A DNA stretch of 64,000 bases from Lachnoclostridium phytofermentans ISDg (GCF_000018685.1 NC_010001.1:4683501-4747500), one strand, 5' to 3'. Positions 8,724 through 18,522 are shown, counted from the first letter of the stretch. Made by a program: numbers and translations. Notes: generated by a model from the sequence alone, not told the origin.

Positions 8724-11700
8724 TTAAGCATTCACTTTCATAACGCCAAGAGTTACATCCTCACCATTTAAGTTCCACTCTTTGCTAAAGCCCTGAGCTT
8801 CTCCATAAACCACATCATCTGCAAGAACGATAGAAGAGATTTCAGCAACATTTTTCTTCACAATTGCTTCTACCTTTTCATTATCCTTAACAGATACCAC
8901 AATATGATCCATTACTTCGAATCCGGCATCTTTACGCATTGTCTGAACCTTACTAATTACTTCACGTACAAATCCCTCTTCGATTAACTCCTCTGTTAGA
9001 TTTGTATCAAGAACTACAGTAATTCCATAGTCACTATCTGTTACATAGCCTTCCATCTGAGCTGCATCAATTAAAAGGTCATCCTTTTCAAGAACTTCTT
9101 CTGTACCATCTAAAGTAATTGTAAGAGTTCCCTTCTCATTTAATTCATCCATCGTTTCATTACCGTTTAAAGAAGATAATACTTCTTTTAACGCATTTAA
9201 CTTACTACCAAAACGGCGACCAAGAGTCTTAAGCTGTGGCTTAAATGTATAAGAAGTAAAGTTACGAACATCAGAAGTAAATACTACATTCTTTACATTC
9301 AACTCATCTTCAATAATTTCCTTATAGAAGTCAGACATTCCTTCTACTACGCTACCATCGTTTGCTGTATAAGTTAACTCTGCTTTTACATACATCTTAG
9401 AAATTGGCTGTCTCTGCTTAATGTTTGCTGTATTTCTACATGCACGGCCAAGAACTACGATCTCAAGAACTGCTTCCATATCTGCCTCAAGCTTAGTATC
9501 AATTAACTTCGCATCCCAGGTTGGGAAATCACATAGGTGGACGCTTAATGGTGCGTTCTTATCGATACTGCATACAAGGTTACGGTAGATATCTTCTGCC
9601 ATGAATGGAACCATAGGCGCAGAAGCCTTTGCAATCGTTACTAATGCAGTGTATAACGTCATGTAAGCATTAATCTTATCCTGCTCCATTCCCTTTGCCC
9701 AGAAACGTTCACGACCACGTCTTACATACCAGTTACTTAGCTCATCTACGAACTCCTGAAGTGCTCTAGCAGTCTCAGGAATCTTATAAGCAGCAAGGTT
9801 TTCATCCACAGTCTTAACCACTGTGTTTAACTTACTAAGTAACCATTTATCCATAACTGGAAGTTTATCATAATCTAAAGAATATTTGGTTGCATCAAAT
9901 TGGTCAATGTTTGCATATAGTACGAAGAATGCATAGGTATTCCATAGAGTACCCATGAACTTACGCTGTCCTTCTACTACTGCCTTTCCATGAAAACGGT
10001 TTGGTAACCAAGGAGCTGAGTTAATATAGAAGTACCAACGAATCGCATCTGCGCCATATTCCTCTAACGCATCAAACGGATCTACTGCATTTCCTTTAGA
10101 TTTACTCATCTTCTGACCATTCTCATCCTGAACGTGCCCAAGAACGATAACATTCTTATATGGAGCTTTATCAAAGATAAGTGTTGAAATTGCAAGTAAG
10201 GAGTAGAACCAACCTCTCGTCTGGTCAACAGCTTCAGAGATAAAATCTGCTGGGAACTGTGCTTCGAACTTCTCTTTATTTTCAAATGGATAATGATGCT
10301 GTGCAAATGGCATTGCACCAGAATCATACCAACAGTCAATAACTTCAGGTACACGATGCATTTCCTTGCCACAATCAGGACAGGTAATTGTTACGTTATC
10401 AATGTACGGTCTGTGAAGCTCGATATCCTCTGGACAATTCTTAGACATAGACTTTAATTCTTCAATGCTTCCAATCGAATGCATCTTGCCACAATCACAA
10501 GTCCAAACATTTAATGGAGTTCCCCAGTAACGATTACGGCTGATACCCCAATCCTGAAGATTCTCTAACCAGTCACCAAAACGTCCTTTACCTATGGTCT
10601 CAGGAATCCAGTTGATTGTATTATTGTTTGCAATCATCTTGTCTTTCACAGCTGTCATCTTGATGAACCAGGACTCTCTTGCATAGTAGATCAGAGGAGT
10701 ATCACATCTCCAGCAGAATGGATAACTATGCTCAAATTTAAGAACCTTAAATAATTGCTTTGTTTCTCCTAATTTCTTAAGGATTCCTTCATCACTCTTC
10801 TTGCAGAATAGTCCTGCGAAATCGGTAACCTCTGCCTTCATCTGACCTTTTTCATCCACTAACTGTACGAAAGGTAATTCATAACGATTACCTACATTCG
10901 CATCGTCTGCACCAAAGGCTGGAGCAATATGAACGATACCAGTACCATCCGTTAATGTAACATAGTCAGCACAAGTTACATAATAAGCCTTCTTGCCATT
11001 GACATTGTTACGGTTTGCTTTTTCATTTCTAGTTCCATCCGCATTATTATATGCATAGTCAAATAGTGGATCATATTTCATATACTCAAGATCAGATCCT
11101 TTGTAACTCTCAACTACTCTATAATCTCCTTCAATGACGGAGCATAATGCTTCTGCTAAGATATAGTACTCTACACCGACTGCTGTATGTTCCTCAGTAA
11201 CTTCTTCCTCACCCTTAGGGCTCTTTACGACATTACCTTTCGCATTTACTGAAACTTCTACCTTCACATAGTCTTCCTTTGGATTAACACAAAGCGCTAC
11301 GTTAGATGGAAGTGTCCAAGGTGTTGTTGTCCATGCTAAGAAATACTCATTTGCAGAATCCATTACTCTAAATTTAGCGATAACGGATTTCTCCTTTACA
11401 TCCTTATATCCTTGTGCTACCTCATGAGAAGCAAGAGGTGTTCCACATCTTGGACAGTAAGGTACAATTTTATAACCTTTGTATAATAAGCCCTTATCCC
11501 AGACTTGCTTCAAGGACCACCATACAGATTCAATATAATCGTTATGGTAAGTTACATATGGATCATCCATATCTGCCCAGAAACCAACGGTACCAGAGAA
11601 ATCTTCCCACATCCCTTTGTATTTCCAAACACTTTCCTTACACTTTGTAATAAATGGCTCTAAACCATACTGTTCAATCTGCTCTTTACCATTTAATTCT

Positions 11701-11999
11701 AGAAGCTTCTCAACTTCAAGCTCTACTGGAAGACCATGAGTATCCCATCCAGCCTTTCTTGGAACCATACAACCCTTCATAGTACGGTATCTTGGAATCA
11801 TATCTTTAATAACACGTGTTAATACGTGTCCAATGTGTGGTTTACCATTTGCAGTTGGAGGTCCATCATAAAACGTAAATGTCTCTCCTTCTTTTCTGGA
11901 ATCAATACTTTTCTCAAAGATTTCATTCTCTTTCCAGAACTTCAATACTTCTTTTTCTCTGTCAACAAAATTCAGATTGGTTGATACCTTTTCGTACAT
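8724..11999 (-). CDS. ileS: Isoleucyl-tRNA synthetase
   Basis: 1091 residues, class I aminoacyl-tRNA synthetase charging tRNA-Ile. The N-terminal HIGH motif lies in PPTANGKPHIGHVLTRV and the KMSKS motif in GQKMSKSKGNAVDPFD. The editing (CP1) domain lies between them, with zinc-type cysteine pairs (CPRCGTP; WTCDCGK and CPDCGKE). The anticodon-binding domain follows. The length and C-terminal extension match the longer eukaryal-like type of IleRS found in many Clostridia. Its expression is controlled by the T-box leader immediately upstream. The 5' end at 11999 starts MYEKVSTNLNFVDREKEVLKFW, the normal start for this type. Confidence 0.97.
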   Translation of the reverse strand: MYEKVSTNLNFVDREKEVLKFWKENEIFEKSIDSRKEGETFTFYDGPPTANGKPHIGHVLTRVIKDMIPRYRTMKGCMVPRKAGWDTHGLPVELEVEKLLELNGKEQIEQYGLEPFITKCKESVWKYKGMWEDFSGTVGFWADMDDPYVTYHNDYIESVWWSLKQVWDKGLLYKGYKIVPYCPRCGTPLASHEVAQGYKDVKEKSVIAKFRVMDSANEYFLAWTTTPWTLPSNVALCVNPKEDYVKVEVSVNAKGNVVKSPKGEEEVTEEHTAVGVEYYILAEALCSVIEGDYRVVESYKGSDLEYMKYDPLFDYAYNNADGTRNEKANRNNVNGKKAYYVTCADYVTLTDGTGIVHIAPAFGADDANVGNRYELPFVQLVDEKGQMKAEVTDFAGLFCKKSDEGILKKLGETKQLFKVLKFEHSYPFCWRCDTPLIYYARESWFIKMTAVKDKMIANNNTINWIPETIGKGRFGDWLENLQDWGISRNRYWGTPLNVWTCDCGKMHSIGSIEELKSMSKNCPEDIELHRPYIDNVTITCPDCGKEMHRVPEVIDCWYDSGAMPFAQHHYPFENKEKFEAQFPADFISEAVDQTRGWFYSLLAISTLIFDKAPYKNVIVLGHVQDENGQKMSKSKGNAVDPFDALEEYGADAIRWYFYINSAPWLPNRFHGKAVVEGQRKFMGTLWNTYAFFVLYANIDQFDATKYSLDYDKLPVMDKWLLSKLNTVVKTVDENLAAYKIPETARALQEFVDELSNWYVRRGRERFWAKGMEQDKINAYMTLYTALVTIAKASAPMVPFMAEDIYRNLVCSIDKNAPLSVHLCDFPTWDAKLIDTKLEADMEAVLEIVVLGRACRNTANIKQRQPISKMYVKAELTYTANDGSVVEGMSDFYKEIIEDELNVKNVVFTSDVRNFTSYTFKPQLKTLGRRFGSKLNALKEVLSSLNGNETMDELNEKGTLTITLDGTEEVLEKDDLLIDAAQMEGYVTDSDYGITVVLDTNLTEELIEEGFVREVISKVQTMRKDAGFEVMDHIVVSVKDNEKVEAIVKKNVAEISSIVLADDVVYGEAQGFSKEWNLNGEDVTLGVMKVNA

Positions 12000-12129
12000 G
12001 ATTCATCTTCCTTTCTTATCTCTTCTATTGTTTCCTTATTTAATCATTCGCAGTCAGCATTCGTAATCTATCGTTAAAATAGATATGTCTTTTGAACATT
12101 CAGTAGTTGCAGCGCCATTTCCATGAATT

Positions 12130-12428
12130 AAAAAAAGCTCCCATCCAAAACAGGATGAGAGCAGGAATGCTTCATTATACCACCTATTTCACGTACGCAG
12201 ACTAAGTCTGTTATACATTATCTATATAACGGTAGAACCCGACAACACCTACTAACTACGGTTCAATGTTGCAACTGATAAAGTGATTTTCAGAAATTCC
12301 CTACTCCTACTGCACTCACACTCTCTGCAGCTCGCTGTGATTTTTAAGAATTCTTACTCTCTTCGTCAACGTCTTTACATATTTCTTTTATTTCATCGCC
12401 ATATCACTACTATGACAGATGTTATATT
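12130..12428 (-). ncRNA. Isoleucine T-box leader
   Basis: On the reverse strand, an AG-bulge/K-turn-like stem I region (AGAGAGTA ... CAGCGAGCTG) is followed by the candidate specifier ATC at 12287-12285 in GAAAATCAC. The antiterminator core is AGGTGGTATAATGAAG (about 12186-12171). A terminator follows: GCTCTCATCC (12162-12153) pairing with GGATGGGAGC (12146-12137), then a T run. Uncharged tRNA-Ile should bind the specifier and T-box bulge and allow readthrough into ileS. Confidence 0.9.
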
Positions 12429-12434
12429 TTCTTT

Positions 12435-12463
12435 ATCTTAGTATAGATTCTATGCTTTGTCAA
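12435..12463 (-). promoter_or_regulatory. Sigma-A promoter of the ileS T-box
   Basis: On the reverse strand: TTGACA (12463-12458), 17 bp, TAAGAT (12440-12435), about 60 nt before stem I of the T-box. Confidence 0.7.
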
Positions 12464-12466
12464 CAT

Positions 12467-12546
12467 CAAATTCTGATTGCCAACTTCTTTATATGATTAC
12501 CAACTTTCTTTATATGATTACCAACTTCTTAATCAAATTCTGATTG
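12467..12546. repeat. About 20-bp tandem repeat block flanked by 13-bp direct repeats
   Basis: Three imperfect units beginning TGATTRCCAACTT start at 12474, 12494 and 12515 (20-21 bp period). CAAATTCTGATTG occurs at 12467-12479 and again at 12534-12546. The block lies directly upstream of the ileS T-box promoter and of the divergent small gene. Confidence 0.75.
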
Positions 12547-12605
12547 TAACTCCTTTAAAGTATAAATCATTCTAAGTTGAGCACATTATCCTTGAGGTGA
12601 TTAAT

Positions 12606-12800
12606 ATGGAACCATTTTTATCGCAAACAGATAATGTCTATGGTGGACAAATAATGCCCGTATTGTTATTTTCAGACAACTCAATGGATGAGTATCTGAA
12701 TGGGTTAAACTCCAGTGAATATGAAGCCGTTATGCGTATGAAAGATACCTTTCATTCTCGTGATGATGTAGAACGTTTTGTAAATGGTCTTCATGACTAA
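12606..12800 (+). CDS. Small hypothetical protein, 64 residues
   Basis: The frame is open from a GTG at 12597, but the ribosome binding site GAGGTGA (12594-12600) is correctly spaced only for the ATG at 12606, giving a protein that starts MEPFLSQTDNVYGG. It is acidic and soluble, with no signal or membrane segment. The C-terminal half (SEYEAVMRMKDTFHSRDDVERFVNGLHD) is likely helical. I do not recognise a family. The good ribosome binding site and non-random composition support a real gene. It is divergent from the ileS T-box and convergent with citrate synthase, so it stands alone. Confidence 0.6.
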   Translation: MEPFLSQTDNVYGGQIMPVLLFSDNSMDEYLNGLNSSEYEAVMRMKDTFHSRDDVERFVNGLHD

Positions 12801-12922
12801 TTAATTCCGTTCACCTAAACCCTTTCTGCTTGTTCCTTCCCATTAAAACTTTCTCATTTGTCTTTTCAAACTTATGGAGCAAGCAGATAGGATTTTCGTA
12901 ACTAATCGTCACCCTATGTTGA

Positions 12923-14296
12923 CTATTTTGTTTGATCTTCACGTCCTTCCATTGCCTCATATTCTCTACGATCGTGAACACTACGATAAGCAGGACGGAT
13001 AATTTTTTCTGCACTTACAAGTTCCTCTAAGCGGTGGGCACTCCATCCAACAATTCTTGCTACAGCAAACATTGGAGTATATAATTCTAGTGGTAATTCA
13101 AGCATCCGATAAACAAATCCGCTATAGAAATCGACATTCGCATTAACACCTTTATAAATCTTTCGCTCTTCTCCAATTAATTTCGGAGCAAGTCTTTCTA
13201 CAATAGTATATAATTCAAATTCTTTTTCTTGCCCTTTTTCCGTTGCCAGTTTTCCTACGAAATTCTTAAAGATATCAGCTCTTGGATCCGAAATAGAATA
13301 GACAGCATGGCCGATACCATAGATAAGGCCGGAACGATCAAATTCCTCTTTTCTAAGAATTCTTAGTAGATAATCTGCAATTGCTTCTTCATCCTTCCAG
13401 TCACTAATCTTACCCTTTAAGTCATCAAACATTTGCATAACTTTGATATTCGCGCCACCATGTCTTGGCCCTTTCAAGGAAGCTAATGCCGCAGCCATAA
13501 CAGAATAGGTATCAGTTCCAGAAGATGTAACAACACGGGTAGTAAAAGAGGAGTTATTACCACCGCCATGCTCCATATGAAGTACTAAAGCTAAATCAAG
13601 CACAGCTGCTTCAAAAGGAGTAAATTGCTTATCTGGACGTAACATATATAGGATATTCTCCGCCATCGAAAACTCTTCTTTTGGTGGATGAATATGTAGA
13701 CTGTTCCCGATACTATGGTAATATGCGTTGTAACTATACACAGCCAACATTGGAAATTGACTTATAAGATTTAGACATTGTCTCATTACATTAGGTATAG
13801 AGGTATTCTCAGCCTCTACATCATAAGAATAGATAGTTAAAATACTTTTTGCGAGGGATATCATAATATCCTTGCTAGGTGCTTTCATAATAACATCACG
13901 GCAGAAATTATGAGGTAATGACCTTCTTTGCCCTAGCTCTACCTTAAATTCTTCTAATTGCTCCTTGGTAGGTAGTTCTCCAAATAATAATAGATAGGTA
14001 ACCTCTTCAAATCCATATCTACCTTCAGATAAGAAACCATCCGTTAATTCCCTGACATCATAGCCACGGTAAAAAAGCCTACCTTCACATGGTACCTCTT
14101 CACCATTAATAATATCTTTTGCATGAACTTCCGAAATATTCGTAAGCCCGGCGAGGACTCCCTTTCCGTTAAGATCTCTTAAGCCACGCTTCACATCATA
14201 CTGACGGTATAACTCAACTGGGACCTTATCCCTGCTCGTACATATGGCAGCTAACTTCCTCACCTGTGGGGTGACTTGAAAAATAACATCTTTCAT
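12923..14296 (-). CDS. gltA: Citrate synthase
   Basis: 457 residues. It condenses oxaloacetate and acetyl-CoA into citrate. The catalytic residues are recognisable: His243 in HMEHGGGNNSSF, His330 in GIGHAVYS and Asp389 in NVDFYSGF; the conserved GPRHGGAN (His279) also fits. The N-terminal extension of about 50 residues before LAGLTNISEVHA is typical of the longer clostridial form. No other TCA-cycle gene lies nearby; in a fermentative organism it would serve glutamate synthesis through the oxidative branch. A 2-methylcitrate synthase role cannot be excluded by sequence alone. A CCTCCTTTTC-type ribosome binding site (reverse AGGAGG) precedes the ATG at 14296. Confidence 0.93.
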   Translation of the reverse strand: MKDVIFQVTPQVRKLAAICTSRDKVPVELYRQYDVKRGLRDLNGKGVLAGLTNISEVHAKDIINGEEVPCEGRLFYRGYDVRELTDGFLSEGRYGFEEVTYLLLFGELPTKEQLEEFKVELGQRRSLPHNFCRDVIMKAPSKDIMISLAKSILTIYSYDVEAENTSIPNVMRQCLNLISQFPMLAVYSYNAYYHSIGNSLHIHPPKEEFSMAENILYMLRPDKQFTPFEAAVLDLALVLHMEHGGGNNSSFTTRVVTSSGTDTYSVMAAALASLKGPRHGGANIKVMQMFDDLKGKISDWKDEEAIADYLLRILRKEEFDRSGLIYGIGHAVYSISDPRADIFKNFVGKLATEKGQEKEFELYTIVERLAPKLIGEERKIYKGVNANVDFYSGFVYRMLELPLELYTPMFAVARIVGWSAHRLEELVSAEKIIRPAYRSVHDRREYEAMEGREDQTK

Positions 14297-14542
14297 CCAA
14301 TACCTCCTTTTCAGCTTATGCCCATGATTATTAACACGGTTAACTTGTTTTTAGTTAACACAAGTATTACTTATTTTTTTTTAGTTGTCAATCATTTTTC
14401 TCCAATTTTAAGGAATTATTAGAAACATAATTCTACAATTCTATGCATAGTTATAAGGTGTCATCCTGAACTACTCGAATCATATTATATCTCATGGTAT
14501 ATATTGGCTTTCGTTAGAACAAATCATATCGTTATTATAAGC

Positions 14543-14592
14543 AAAAAGACTGATAGTGTTAGTGCATAAATATGCGACTATCCTATCAGTCT
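14543..14592 (-). terminator. Terminator of the MarR gene
   Basis: On the reverse strand, AGACTGATAG (14592-14583) pairs with CTATCAGTCT (14556-14547), followed by TTTTT (14547-14543). It lies 24 bp past the MarR stop. Confidence 0.75.
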
Positions 14593-14615
14593 ATCTTATT
14601 CCATAGATGGTACTT

Positions 14616-15047
14616 CTAATCCTCTTCTAATATGTTCCCCAACTTTTGAAGAGATACAACCATCTGTGTTATTTCATCTTTTCCCATTCGCCTTCCTATT
14701 CTTCCCAACAATTTATGAAAGGCATCTTGCTCTCTTAAGAGTGCTTGTTTTCCCAAAGCTGTTAGTTCAAGATAGTAAATCCGATGGTCTTTCGCATCGC
14801 TTACCTTCTGAAGAAAACCTTTTTTCTCTATAACGGTAAGCATACGAGAGGTTGCCGGCTTCTTTGTACCAAGTTGTTCATTCAAGCTAGTCGGTGTCAG
14901 TTTCTGATTGCCATCTTTTTGTGATTCTGCAATCATGCTCATCGCACAAAATTCTCCAAAGGTCAAATCGTTTTGCAGACGCAGCTGACTTACGACAGAG
15001 CGCAAATGATGCATCATGATAATAAGATCACTGGGTTCCGTTTGCAT
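14616..15047 (-). CDS. MarR family transcriptional regulator
   Basis: 143 residues with the standard MarR layout. A dimerisation helix comes first (SDLIIMMHHLRSVVSQLRLQN), then a winged helix (TPTSLNEQLGTKKPATSRMLTVIEKKGFLQKVSDAKDHRIYYLELTALG, about 51-100), then C-terminal dimer helices. The wing motif (DAKDHRIYYLELT) corresponds to the family's DxRxxxVxLT. It is a monocistronic gene bounded by its own terminator. A 28-bp palindrome about 100 bp upstream (15144-15171) suggests autoregulation. No efflux pump or enzyme gene sits beside it, so the inducing ligand and other targets are unknown. Confidence 0.9.
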   Translation of the reverse strand: MQTEPSDLIIMMHHLRSVVSQLRLQNDLTFGEFCAMSMIAESQKDGNQKLTPTSLNEQLGTKKPATSRMLTVIEKKGFLQKVSDAKDHRIYYLELTALGKQALLREQDAFHKLLGRIGRRMGKDEITQMVVSLQKLGNILEED

Positions 15048-15143
15048 ATTACATAAACTCCAATCTATTTCATTCCGATAATAGGAGCGTTTTTTGCACC
15101 CTCAATCTGATTATCGGAACAAGATTTTGTTACGATAATATAA

Positions 15144-15171
15144 ATTGTCTAGCTATGTATAGCTAGACAAT
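15144..15171. promoter_or_regulatory. 28-bp palindrome, likely MarR operator
   Basis: ATTGTCTAGCTAT and ATAGCTAGACAAT form perfect 13-bp arms around a 2-bp centre (GT). The site lies 97 bp upstream of the marR-type start. A second inverted pair, TTCCGATAAT (15073-15082) and ATTATCGGAA (15110-15119), lies between it and the gene and could fold in the leader RNA. The remaining gap to pncB (15172-15414) holds only a weak hairpin, GAGGCAAAAGA (15334-15344) with TCTTTTGCTTC (15361-15371), which may terminate pncB. Confidence 0.7.
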
Positions 15172-15414
15172 CTACATTCTATGATCTATTTTATATTTGC
15201 AATTGCAATATTGTTAAAAATAGATTGTTAACATCGTTAATTAATGAATTGAGGATACATTATTTATCTTAATTTGTCAAGGATTGTTTCTGTTTTGGAA
15301 GTAATCCCCTATATATATTTGATATTTAAAATAGAGGCAAAAGAAACAGAAAGACTTTCATCTTTTGCTTCTTATACCTCTATAGTAGTATTTTATCTAT
15401 ATTCGCTCTTTTGC

Positions 15415-16872
15415 TTATTCGCGTACGCTAGAATTATAACTATCCAACAACTGATGTTTCATATGATATAGCTCATTAGAAAGATCTACATAAACATCCT
15501 GAGGGTTAACCAAACGTCTTGTTTCATCCCATAGAGTATTGAGTTCATCCTGGCAGTAAGTTCTAATATCCATTACAGCTGGAGATCCATAGACGCACTC
15601 ACCATTTAAAAAGATAGGAACAAGCAATTCTCTCATTTTATAGGTACCTGGTTTTAAATAGGTCTTCTTCCAAGTTGCCATAGGATCAAAAAGTAATAAA
15701 GGATTATCTTCGGAATACTTCTCACCAACTAAAGCAATTAAGTCTGCTTTAATCTTCCCACTCTCTTTATCATAGATACGATAAATTGTTTTGTTACCAG
15801 GATTGGTAATCTTCCATTGGTTTTCAGATAGCTTAATTTTAGGTATAAATATATCATCCTGCTTAATTGCAGCTAATTTATAAACACCACCAAATGCAGG
15901 ACAATCTTTCGAAGTAATTAGATTTGTTCCGACACCCCAGGAATTAATCTGTGCACCCTGTGTCTTTAAGGAATCAATCAAATATTCATCCAAATCACTG
16001 GAAGCACTGATGAAAGCATCATTAAGACCAGCTTCATTTAACATCTTGCGAGCCCTTTTAGATAAATAGGATAAATCACCGCTATCTAGGCGGATTCCAT
16101 AACGACTGGTAAGTGTTCCCGCTTCTTTCATCTCCTTGAATACCCTTATTGCATTCGGTACACCGGAACGAAGCGTATCATACGTATCAACTAATAATGT
16201 AACACTATTTGGATAAAGCTCTGCATATTTGCGAAATGCTGTTAACTCATCTTCAAAACTCATAATCCAGCTATGTGCGTGGGTACCAAGAACAGGCATT
16301 CCAAACATTTTTGCGCTTTGAACATTACTAGTACCGATACATCCGCCAATGACCGCAGCTCTGGCACCAAGAGTACCCGCATCTGGCCCTTGAGCTCTAC
16401 GAAGACCGAATTCCATGACACCTTCCCCACATGCTGCATAGCAAACACGAGAAGCCTTTGTTGCAATTAAACTCTGGTGATTGATAATATTTAAGATTGC
16501 CGTTTCCACAAGCTGTGCTTCCATAATTGGAGCAATTACTTTCACCAGTGGTTCCATCGGAAATACTACAGATCCTTCTGGAACAGAATAAATGTCACCA
16601 GAGAATTTAAAGTTTTTCAAATACTCTAAGAAATCCTCATCAAATATGCTAAGGCTACGGAAATAGTCAATATCATCCTGTTCGAATTTTAAGTTCTTAA
16701 TATAATCAATTACTTGTTCCAATCCACAGCAAATCGCATAACCACTGCCAGATGGGTTCGTTCGATAGAATGCATCAAAAACAACCGTTTCGTTAGTTTT
16801 ATTTTTAAAATAACCTTGCATCATAGTTAGCTCATAAAAGTCGGTCAACAACGTTAAATTACGTTCAGCCAT
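15415..16872 (-). CDS. pncB: Nicotinate phosphoribosyltransferase
   Basis: 485 residues from the ATG at 16872, which has AAGGAGGAT at the right distance. The longer open frame (to 16929) crosses a hairpin and is rejected. The enzyme converts nicotinate and PRPP to nicotinate mononucleotide in NAD salvage. The family start (MAERNLTLLTDFYELTMMQGYF), the substrate loop FDAFYRTNPSGSGYAICCGL and the core (FGLRRAQGPDAG, GTHAHSWIMSF, RLDSGDL) are intact. Length is normal for the bacterial type. It lies about 130 bp downstream of proS in the same direction and may have its own control, since an inverted repeat (16912-16940) sits in its leader. Confidence 0.93.
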   Translation of the reverse strand: MAERNLTLLTDFYELTMMQGYFKNKTNETVVFDAFYRTNPSGSGYAICCGLEQVIDYIKNLKFEQDDIDYFRSLSIFDEDFLEYLKNFKFSGDIYSVPEGSVVFPMEPLVKVIAPIMEAQLVETAILNIINHQSLIATKASRVCYAACGEGVMEFGLRRAQGPDAGTLGARAAVIGGCIGTSNVQSAKMFGMPVLGTHAHSWIMSFEDELTAFRKYAELYPNSVTLLVDTYDTLRSGVPNAIRVFKEMKEAGTLTSRYGIRLDSGDLSYLSKRARKMLNEAGLNDAFISASSDLDEYLIDSLKTQGAQINSWGVGTNLITSKDCPAFGGVYKLAAIKQDDIFIPKIKLSENQWKITNPGNKTIYRIYDKESGKIKADLIALVGEKYSEDNPLLLFDPMATWKKTYLKPGTYKMRELLVPIFLNGECVYGSPAVMDIRTYCQDELNTLWDETRRLVNPQDVYVDLSNELYHMKHQLLDSYNSSVRE

Positions 16873-16911
16873 AGCGATATCCTCCTTCGCAATCATCAAG
16901 TACAATTTTCT

Positions 16912-16940
16912 GCGAGTACTATGTATCATGTAGTACTCGC
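16912..16940 (-). promoter_or_regulatory. Inverted repeat in the pncB leader
   Basis: GCGAGTACT (16912-16920) and AGTACTCGC (16932-16940) are perfect 9-bp arms around 11 nt, about 40 bp upstream of the pncB start. Several copies of ATTACGT follow at 16941-16973. No T run follows on the reverse strand, so it is not a standard terminator. It may be an operator or an RNA hairpin. Confidence 0.5.
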
Positions 16941-16999
16941 ATTACGTGAAACACGTATTACGTACATTACGTAAAATCATCCAGAGATTCCTTCATCTA

Positions 17000-18433
17000 T
17001 TAATAAGCTTTTCCCCAATACACTAAGGATTTAGCTTGCTTACCACAGCATACACAGGTATCAGCAATATGTTCCTGTGCAAATGGCATACAACGTGAAG
17101 TAGCACCTGTCTTTTCCTTAATTTCGTCTTCGCAGGCACGTTCTCCACACCACATAGCTTTTACAAATCCTGGCTTGTTAGCAACAACATCTGCAAATTC
17201 TTCTGTAGAATGAGCCTCGTAAGTATGAGCATCACGATGATTTCTAGCACGCTCTAACATTTCTTTTTGCATAGCTTCAAGAATTTCACCAATCTTTGTA
17301 TCAATTTCATCAAGAGAAACTACAGTCTTCTCTCTTGTATCACGACGTACAAGAACTGCTTGATTTGCCTCAATGTCCTTTGGTCCGATTTCAACACGCA
17401 CTGGGATACCACGCATCTCATGCTCAGAGAATTTCCATCCTGGGCTCTTATCAGAATCGTCGACCTTTACACGGAAAGCGCCAAGTTTTTCACGAAGTTC
17501 TGCCGCCTTTTCTAATACGCCTTCCTTCTTTTGCATAATTGGAACAATAACAACTTGAGTAGGAGCAATTCTTGGTGGCAATACAAGACCACTATTATCA
17601 CCGTGTACCATAATTAATGCACCAATCAGACGAGTTGTCATTCCCCAAGAAGTCTGGTGTACATATTGAAGTTTATTTTCTTTATCGGTATATTGAATGT
17701 TAAAGGCTTTTGCAAATCCATCTCCAAAGTTATGGCTAGTTCCTGATTGAAGCGCCTTACCGTCATGCATCAATGCTTCGATGGTATAAGTTGCCTCAGC
17801 TCCTGCGAATTTTTCTTTGTCTGTCTTTCTACCACGAACCATAGGAATCGCTAACACTTCTTCACAGAAATCAGCATAAAGATTGAGCATTTGAATGGTT
17901 CTTTCTTCTGCTTCCTCAGCTGTTGCATGCGCTGTATGTCCTTCTTGCCATAAGAACTCTAAAGTACGTAAGAATGGTCTGGTTGTTTTCTCCCAACGTA
18001 CAACGGAACACCATTGATTGTATAGTTTAGGAAGATCACGATAAGATTCAATTATATGAGAATAAAAGTCACAGAATAAAGTTTCAGAAGTTGGTCTTAC
18101 ACATAAACGTTCTTGTAACTGCTCTCCACCACCGTGAGTAACCCAAGCAACTTCTGGTGCAAAACCCTCTACATGATCTTTTTCTTTATTTAATAAGCTC
18201 TCTGGAATAAACATAGGCATGTAAACATTCTCTACTCCAGTCGCCTTAAATCTAGCATCTAACTCCTTTTGGATATTCTCCCAAATAGCATATCCTGCTG
18301 GACGGAAAATAGTACATCCTCTTACTCCTGAATAATCTACAAGTTCAGCTTTTTTTACTACATCCGTATACCATTGAGCGAAATCTTCATCCATAGAGGT
18401 AATCGATTCAACTAATTTCTTATCGTTTGCCAT
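17000..18433 (-). CDS. proS: Prolyl-tRNA synthetase, archaeal/eukaryotic-type
   Basis: 477 residues from the ATG at 18433, where the AGGAG motif is properly spaced. An upstream in-frame extension to 18574 runs into the T-box terminator and is not credible. This is a class II synthetase without the large editing insertion of the bacterial type. Motif 1-2 regions (FRPAGYAIWENIQKELD, YNQWCSVVRWEKTTRPFLRTLEFLWQEGHTAHAT) and motif 3 with the C-terminal zinc-type domain (CGERACEDEIKEKTG, CVCCGKQAKSLVYWGKAY) match the short archaeal-like ProRS (type 3). Regulation is by the proline T-box upstream. Confidence 0.95.
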   Translation of the reverse strand: MANDKKLVESITSMDEDFAQWYTDVVKKAELVDYSGVRGCTIFRPAGYAIWENIQKELDARFKATGVENVYMPMFIPESLLNKEKDHVEGFAPEVAWVTHGGGEQLQERLCVRPTSETLFCDFYSHIIESYRDLPKLYNQWCSVVRWEKTTRPFLRTLEFLWQEGHTAHATAEEAEERTIQMLNLYADFCEEVLAIPMVRGRKTDKEKFAGAEATYTIEALMHDGKALQSGTSHNFGDGFAKAFNIQYTDKENKLQYVHQTSWGMTTRLIGALIMVHGDNSGLVLPPRIAPTQVVIVPIMQKKEGVLEKAAELREKLGAFRVKVDDSDKSPGWKFSEHEMRGIPVRVEIGPKDIEANQAVLVRRDTREKTVVSLDEIDTKIGEILEAMQKEMLERARNHRDAHTYEAHSTEEFADVVANKPGFVKAMWCGERACEDEIKEKTGATSRCMPFAQEHIADTCVCCGKQAKSLVYWGKAY

Positions 18434-18522
18434 AATCATTCTCCTTTTAAAATTTATTATAAACCAAGTGACCTCGCCACTTTTCCTAGGTCTCAATCTC
18501 ATGGGTGAAGGTACAATTGAAT

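Noticed and set aside
12826..12886. Hairpin CTGCTTGTTCC/GGAGCAAGCAG between the small gene and citrate synthase as a terminator
   Set aside because: The loop is 39 nt and no T run follows on either strand.
15274..15471. 65-codon + strand frame between marR and pncB
   Set aside because: It overlaps the end of pncB and a hairpin, has no ribosome binding site and its composition is random.
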